Positions 5,373 to 8,377 of a DNA stretch of 8,377 nt are shown one piece after another; positions within the stretch are counted from its first letter, which is position 1; each line of letters opens with the position of its first letter. Both the position numbers and the translations under genes were made by a program. The stretch comes from Collinsella sp. GTDB lineage: Bacteria > Actinomycetota > Coriobacteriia > Coriobacteriales > Coriobacteriaceae. The stretch is taken from contig WGSR01000060.1 of NCBI GenBank assembly GCA_014871545.1, positions 1-8,377 of the forward strand, written 5' to 3'. The notes under the pieces are model-generated. The model saw only the letters and a list, made by a program, of their open reading frames with translations. It was not told where the DNA came from and did no database searches.

Positions 5373-6008
5373 ATGAATAAAGACCTGTATCTGGTTCGTC
5401 ATGGGCAGACAATATTCAACCTTAAGCGCATTATTCAGGGTTGGAGTGACTCGCCGCTCACGCAGCTGGGATGCGACCAGGCGGCGCGTGCCGGCATGTT
5501 CTTGCGTGCGCGCGGCATTGAACCCGATCATGCCTACACCTCCACACTTCATCGCACCGAGCAGACTATCGCCAACCTGTGGCCGGGCTTGGCGTACGAG
5601 CGCCTGGACGGTCTGCGTGAGTGGTTCTTTGGCGACTTTGAGGCCGAGCGCGTGATGCTTATGCCCGAGCGCCCGTGGCGAGATTTCTATCGTCAGTTTG
5701 GCGGCGAGGGCCAGATGCAGGTGCGCGAGCGCATGGCGGCGACGATAACCGATCTTATGCGACGTCCGGACCACGAGTGCGTGCTCGCGGTGAGCCACGG
5801 TTCGGCTATCAAGGAGTTTTTGGACCACGTGCGGGGCGCGGCGGCCGACGAGCGCGAACGCGTGCCGGGCAACTGCTCAGTGCTGCATTTTGCGTTTGAC
5901 GATGCGGCCGATACGTTTGAACTGGTCGAAGTCTTTACGCAGGAAGACTACGCGCGCGAGCTGGGGCTTGAACCGCTCGTGGCTACTGCGGGTCCGCAGC
6001 GCGGATAA
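5373..6008 (+). CDS. Histidine phosphatase family protein, second of a tandem pair
   Basis: The 211-residue paralogue of the preceding gene shares LYLVRHGQT.FN (5-16, nucleophile H10), QGW.DSPLT, LREW (81-84, acid E83), a basic R61 in TSTLHRTEQT, and CVLAVSHGS (136-144, H142). It differs in the middle (FFGDFEAERVMLMPERPW) and has about 30 extra C-terminal residues (FELVEVFTQEDYARELGLEP), which suggests a different substrate. The ATG at 5373 follows AAAGGA (5362-5367) by five bases. It is 17 bases after its neighbour, so both are probably on one transcript and arose by gene duplication. A bidirectional terminator lies about 50 bases after the stop. Confidence 0.86.
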   Translation: MNKDLYLVRHGQTIFNLKRIIQGWSDSPLTQLGCDQAARAGMFLRARGIEPDHAYTSTLHRTEQTIANLWPGLAYERLDGLREWFFGDFEAERVMLMPERPWRDFYRQFGGEGQMQVRERMAATITDLMRRPDHECVLAVSHGSAIKEFLDHVRGAAADERERVPGNCSVLHFAFDDAADTFELVEVFTQEDYARELGLEPLVATAGPQRG

Positions 6009-6051
6009 CGCGAGCGCGGCGGCACGGGTCGTCGGCATAACTTCTCGACGC

Positions 6052-6101
6052 AAAAGGGGCGGAGATGCATGTACCTGCTGCATCTCCGCCCCCTGTTTGT
6101 T
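6052..6101. terminator. Bidirectional intrinsic terminator between convergent genes
   Basis: GGGGCGGAGATGCA (6056-6069) and TGCATCTCCGCCCC (6079-6092) form a perfect 14-bp stem with a nine-base loop. On the plus strand a T-rich stretch, TGTTTGTT (6094-6101), follows. On the minus strand a TTTT follows (A's at 6052-6055). It serves the phosphatase pair on the plus strand and the DUF1015-like gene on the minus strand. Confidence 0.85.
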
Positions 6102-6137
6102 GGGCTGCCGATTTTTGTGCTGGACGGTCTGGTCTTG

Positions 6138-6818
6138 CTAGAACCGCGCGACCTGGTGCGTGAGCAGACCCGTCGGAACCTGCGCCGCGCCGCCGCTGAC
6201 CTGCGCGGCGGGGAAGAGCGCAGCTACGGCAAAGTTGAACGGCTCTTTGCCCGTGTAGGTGCCGGCGGCACGTGCATCGTCGGCCAGGAGCTGTGATGCC
6301 TCGACTAGTGCGACAGCGTAGGCAGGGTCGTCGGCCAGTGCCGGCTCCGGTGCCTGGTCGAGCATGGCGCGGATGGCCCCGACGGCGTCCTCGCGCTTGA
6401 CCTCCCACACGCGGTGCGTAATGCCGGCGGGGTCGGTGACGGCATAGAGTGAAGCGCCCTCTTTTGCGGCGCCGAGGATGATATCCATGACGGGAGAGGC
6501 TTCGTAGACAAGCGTTACGGGACGGGGCTGTACCTTGAGGTCGGCGATTGCGCGCGCAGCGGCGGTCGTATCGGCGGCAACCGCGTCGCCGCCCGCCAGC
6601 GCACCAACCGGGCAGATCGCCACGACACCCGTCACACGTCCCGGCTCGCCCGAGCATTCGTACACGTAATACGCCGCACCCGGGTCCTTGAGCATCAGGC
6701 CATCGGCAATGGCTCCGCGCAGAGCATCGTTGCCGCTCAGGATGCTGCCCATTGCGGGCAGCGCCTCGAGCACGCGGTCCTGAGCCGGGCGGATGCAGGG
6801 AAACGGAAGTGCTTTCAT
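6138..6818 (-). CDS. Short, diverged DUF1015-like protein
   Basis: The 226-residue protein of uncertain function resembles parts of the DUF1015 family (COG4198): KALPFPCIRPAQDRV at 2-16; YYVYECSGEPGRVTGVVAI at 50-68, like the family's YvYr...rtGlva; AADTTAAARA, then PVTLVYEAS (100-108), like PifllY; and YAVTDPAGITHRVWEV (125-140), like the family's aYav...Gv.H.lW. Usual members have about 400 residues and an ADGHHR motif; here that place seems to read ALADDPAYAVAL (160-171), without the His pair. The C-terminal half appears lost or shortened. The ATG at 6818 follows AAGGA by six bases. It lies 39 bases after the M20 gene, probably the same transcript. DUF1015 genes often sit beside serA in other bacteria, as I recall, and a serA end is nearby. 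Confidence 0.55.
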   Translation of the reverse strand: MKALPFPCIRPAQDRVLEALPAMGSILSGNDALRGAIADGLMLKDPGAAYYVYECSGEPGRVTGVVAICPVGALAGGDAVAADTTAAARAIADLKVQPRPVTLVYEASPVMDIILGAAKEGASLYAVTDPAGITHRVWEVKREDAVGAIRAMLDQAPEPALADDPAYAVALVEASQLLADDARAAGTYTGKEPFNFAVAALFPAAQVSGGAAQVPTGLLTHQVARF

Positions 6819-6857
6819 GGGCGGTCCTTACGCGCGAGTCGGTTTATTCGCGGCTTA

Positions 6858-8078
6858 TTATGCCCCAACTTGGCTATCCGCGCCCCAGAGTATGTTGTCG
6901 GCGAGCGCGATCAGCACGCTCTGGCAGCGAACGATATCGGCGTGGGGCACATATTCGTTGGGCTTGTGCGCGAGCGCGAGCGACCCGGGACCGTAGCTCA
7001 TGCAATTGCGGTTACCTGTCTTGCCGGCAATGACGGCGGTGTCGGTGTAGCCGGTAAAGAAGCCGACGGTCGTGTCCGCGTCCGTCACGTTATCGGCGGC
7101 ACGCTTGAGCGCTGCAAGAAGGGGAGAGTTCGGGTCGCGCTCGATGGCGGGGCGGTCGCCCGTCACGGTGTAGCTGCCATGGCAACCGGGAACGGCGGCT
7201 TCGGCGACGGCGATGGCCTGCTCTACCATGCGCGTCGCGGCTGCCGTATCGGTCGGCGGGGTCAGGCGCATGTCGACCCAGACTTTGGCGCGGTCGGGTA
7301 CGACGTAGGGGCGATATCCGCCCTCGATTTGGCCAAACGTGATGGTCGAAGGCCCCAGCTCATCGTGCGCGGGCAGCGCCGCAAACGCGCGACGGAGCGA
7401 ACACACGACCTCGGCCATGGCGGCGACGGCATCCGCGCCCTTCCAGGGCTGGCTCGCATGTGCCGTCACGCCAGCCATTTCAATCTCGAACCACGTACGC
7501 CCCTTGTGCGCCACCTGGATCTGTCCGTCGGTGGGCTCGGTGTCCAGCACCCATTCATGCGAGCCGACCCAGCCAGCATCGATCGCGGTCTCTGAGCCGC
7601 GCATAAAGTCTTCCTCGTCGACCGAGCAGATGAGCGAAAAGTCGCGGCGGGGCAACGCGCCATTCGCCGCCACGCGCTCGAGCGTATGGACCAGTGCGGC
7701 AATGGCGCAGGCCAGGCCACCCTTCATGTCGCAGGCGCCACGGCCGTAGAGCTTGCCGTCGCGCACGACCGCCCCGAGCGGCGTAATGTCCGCGTCCCAG
7801 CCGTCGCCCAAGGTGACTGTGTCCATATGGCAGATATAGACGAGTCGCGGCTCGTCGCTCACTCCCGGCACGGTGACCATAAGGTTGCGGCGCCCGGGGA
7901 GTACTTCGAGCTCTGCAATTTGCACGGCATCGAGTACCGGATGGCTCAGCTGCGCTAACCGTTCCTCAACCAACGCTTTGATATAGCGTTCAATCTCGCC
8001 CTCATACGCACCTGGGTCGGAACTGTCGATCCGCACGAGCCCTTGCGTAAGCCGCCAAGCAAAATCTGTATCAACCAT
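6858..8078 (-). CDS. M20-family zinc amidohydrolase (ArgE/DapE/peptidase M20)
   Basis: The 406-residue protein belongs to the M20 family, which uses two zinc ions to cleave amide bonds of small peptides or N-acyl amino acids. Visible residues are H84 and D86 in ICHMDTV, D117 in GRGACDMKGG, the catalytic base E155 and ligand E156 in SVDEED, E181 in LDTEPTD, and the late ligand H371 in ALAHKPNEYV. The inserted dimerisation domain carries H207 in TAHASQPWKGADA. The substrate is not clear; acetylornithine deacetylase, succinyl-diaminopimelate desuccinylase and dipeptidase are all possible. The ATG at 8078 has GAGG five bases upstream (minus strand) and starts in register with the family. The longer reading to 8225 would run through a terminator and is rejected. 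A 15-bp dyad lies in its promoter region. Confidence 0.85.
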   Translation of the reverse strand: MVDTDFAWRLTQGLVRIDSSDPGAYEGEIERYIKALVEERLAQLSHPVLDAVQIAELEVLPGRRNLMVTVPGVSDEPRLVYICHMDTVTLGDGWDADITPLGAVVRDGKLYGRGACDMKGGLACAIAALVHTLERVAANGALPRRDFSLICSVDEEDFMRGSETAIDAGWVGSHEWVLDTEPTDGQIQVAHKGRTWFEIEMAGVTAHASQPWKGADAVAAMAEVVCSLRRAFAALPAHDELGPSTITFGQIEGGYRPYVVPDRAKVWVDMRLTPPTDTAAATRMVEQAIAVAEAAVPGCHGSYTVTGDRPAIERDPNSPLLAALKRAADNVTDADTTVGFFTGYTDTAVIAGKTGNRNCMSYGPGSLALAHKPNEYVPHADIVRCQSVLIALADNILWGADSQVGA

Positions 8079-8104
8079 AGGCACCTCACAAATAGTTAGG
8101 TCAA

Positions 8105-8119
8105 CATACAGATTGTATG
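8105..8119. promoter_or_regulatory. Perfect inverted repeat CATACA-N3-TGTATG, candidate operator
   Basis: CATACA (8105-8110) and TGTATG (8114-8119) are exact complements around GAT. The dyad lies about 27-41 bases upstream of the M20 start codon. A -35-like TTGGCA (8118-8123 on the minus strand) overlaps its edge, though no good -10 box is evident. The position suits a repressor site for the M20-DUF1015 transcript; the regulator is unknown. Confidence 0.45.
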
Positions 8120-8155
8120 CCAAGAAGCGGCTCAGTGCATTTAATGGAGTGCTCA

Positions 8156-8194
8156 CAAAAACGGGGGCGCCTCTCGTGCGAAAGGCGCCCCCGT
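8156..8194 (-). terminator. Strong intrinsic terminator of the serA transcript
   Basis: On the minus strand ACGGGGGCGCCT pairs with AGGCGCCCCCGT (8183-8194 with 8161-8172, a perfect 12-bp stem), with an inner TCG/CGA extension. TTTTT follows (A's at 8157-8161 on the plus strand). It lies about 60 bases past the serA stop codon and about 80 bases before the M20 start, so the two genes are probably transcribed separately. Confidence 0.85.
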
Positions 8195-8210
8195 TGGCAT
8201 TCAATGTCAG

Positions 8211-8244
8211 TGACGGGCAGGCCACATGGGGGAACTGCCCGTCA
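8211..8244 (-). repeat. Perfect 10-bp inverted repeat after serA
   Basis: TGACGGGCAG (8211-8220) pairs exactly with CTGCCCGTCA (8235-8244) around a 14-base loop. It starts about 12 bases after the serA stop (minus strand) and precedes the strong terminator. No T-run follows, so it may be a 3'-end stabilising hairpin or a backup termination signal. Confidence 0.55.
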
Positions 8245-8256
8245 GATCAGTCGGCG

Positions 8257-8377
8257 CTACTTGATCACGCGCACGCGATGCATCGACGGAATCTGCTTGA
8301 GCGCCTCGATGGTGCTGCTGTTCAGGTGCTCGTCGGTGTCGAACATGGTGTAGGCGTTCTCGCCAGCGGACTCGTTG
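8257..8377 (-). CDS. serA: D-3-phosphoglycerate dehydrogenase, C-terminal end (partial)
   Basis: Only the last 39 residues and the TAG stop (8257-8259) are in the window; the gene continues past the right edge. The segment runs from NESAGENAYTMFDTDE to IPSMHRVRVIK. It matches the end of the C-terminal ACT domain of SerA, where a strand such as AYTMFDTD is followed by a helix (TIEALKQI) and a final strand MHRVRVIK. SerA oxidises 3-phosphoglycerate with NAD in the first step of serine synthesis, and in many bacteria the ACT domain binds serine for feedback inhibition. Catalytic residues cannot be checked because they lie outside the window. Confidence 0.75.
   Translation of the reverse strand, partial: NESAGENAYTMFDTDEHLNSSTIEALKQIPSMHRVRVIK

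Noticed and set aside
8079..8225. N-terminal extension of the M20 gene
   Set aside because: It runs through the serA terminator and the operator-like dyad; the ATG at 8078 has a good ribosome binding site.

Overview
The window looks like chromosomal DNA of a high-GC actinobacterium of the class Coriobacteriia, most likely Collinsella. This rests on the GC- and GCG-rich coding sequence, the combination of protein families, and two kinds of short palindromic repeats between genes that I associate with that group from memory. It is an ordinary housekeeping and metal/redox region. I see no phage, transposase, CRISPR, rRNA or tRNA gene, and no clear new multi-gene system. The most interesting signals are regulatory and repetitive DNA.

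Layout from left to right. Positions 1-300 are AT-rich, hold no convincing gene and contain three inverted repeats. A DEDDh-type 3'-5' exonuclease (minus strand, 375-1343) ends in a strong hairpin. Divergent from it is a putative manganese/heavy-metal exporter (1516-2604) with a histidine-rich central loop. Its upstream region carries a 22-bp palindrome next to a good sigma70-type promoter and a 30-bp-period direct repeat. Two related palindromic repeat elements (2605-2654 and 2691-2732) separate the exporter from a convergent minus-strand pair: a six-helix HdeD/DUF308 membrane protein (3221-3823) followed directly by a YaiI/YqxD-family DUF188 protein (2738-3220). The stop codon of the first touches the start codon of the second.

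On the plus strand follow a nitroreductase (4059-4730) and two tandem histidine phosphatases (4813-5355, 5373-6008). The nitroreductase is preceded by a 19-bp sequence that closely matches the DtxR/IdeR iron box. A perfect 13-bp-stem hairpin (4763-4797) lies between the nitroreductase and the first phosphatase, just before that phosphatase's ribosome binding site. A bidirectional terminator at 6056-6101 closes this block.

The right end is all minus strand. The last 39 residues of D-3-phosphoglycerate dehydrogenase (SerA) come first in the direction of transcription, followed by two hairpins, the second a strong terminator. Then come an M20-family zinc amidohydrolase (6858-8078) and a short, diverged DUF1015-like protein (6138-6818), which are probably co-transcribed.

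Taken together, two of the plus-strand units have candidate metal-sensing operators: MntR-like for the exporter and DtxR/IdeR-like for the nitroreductase. This suggests metal-responsive control, but it is inference from motif resemblance only.
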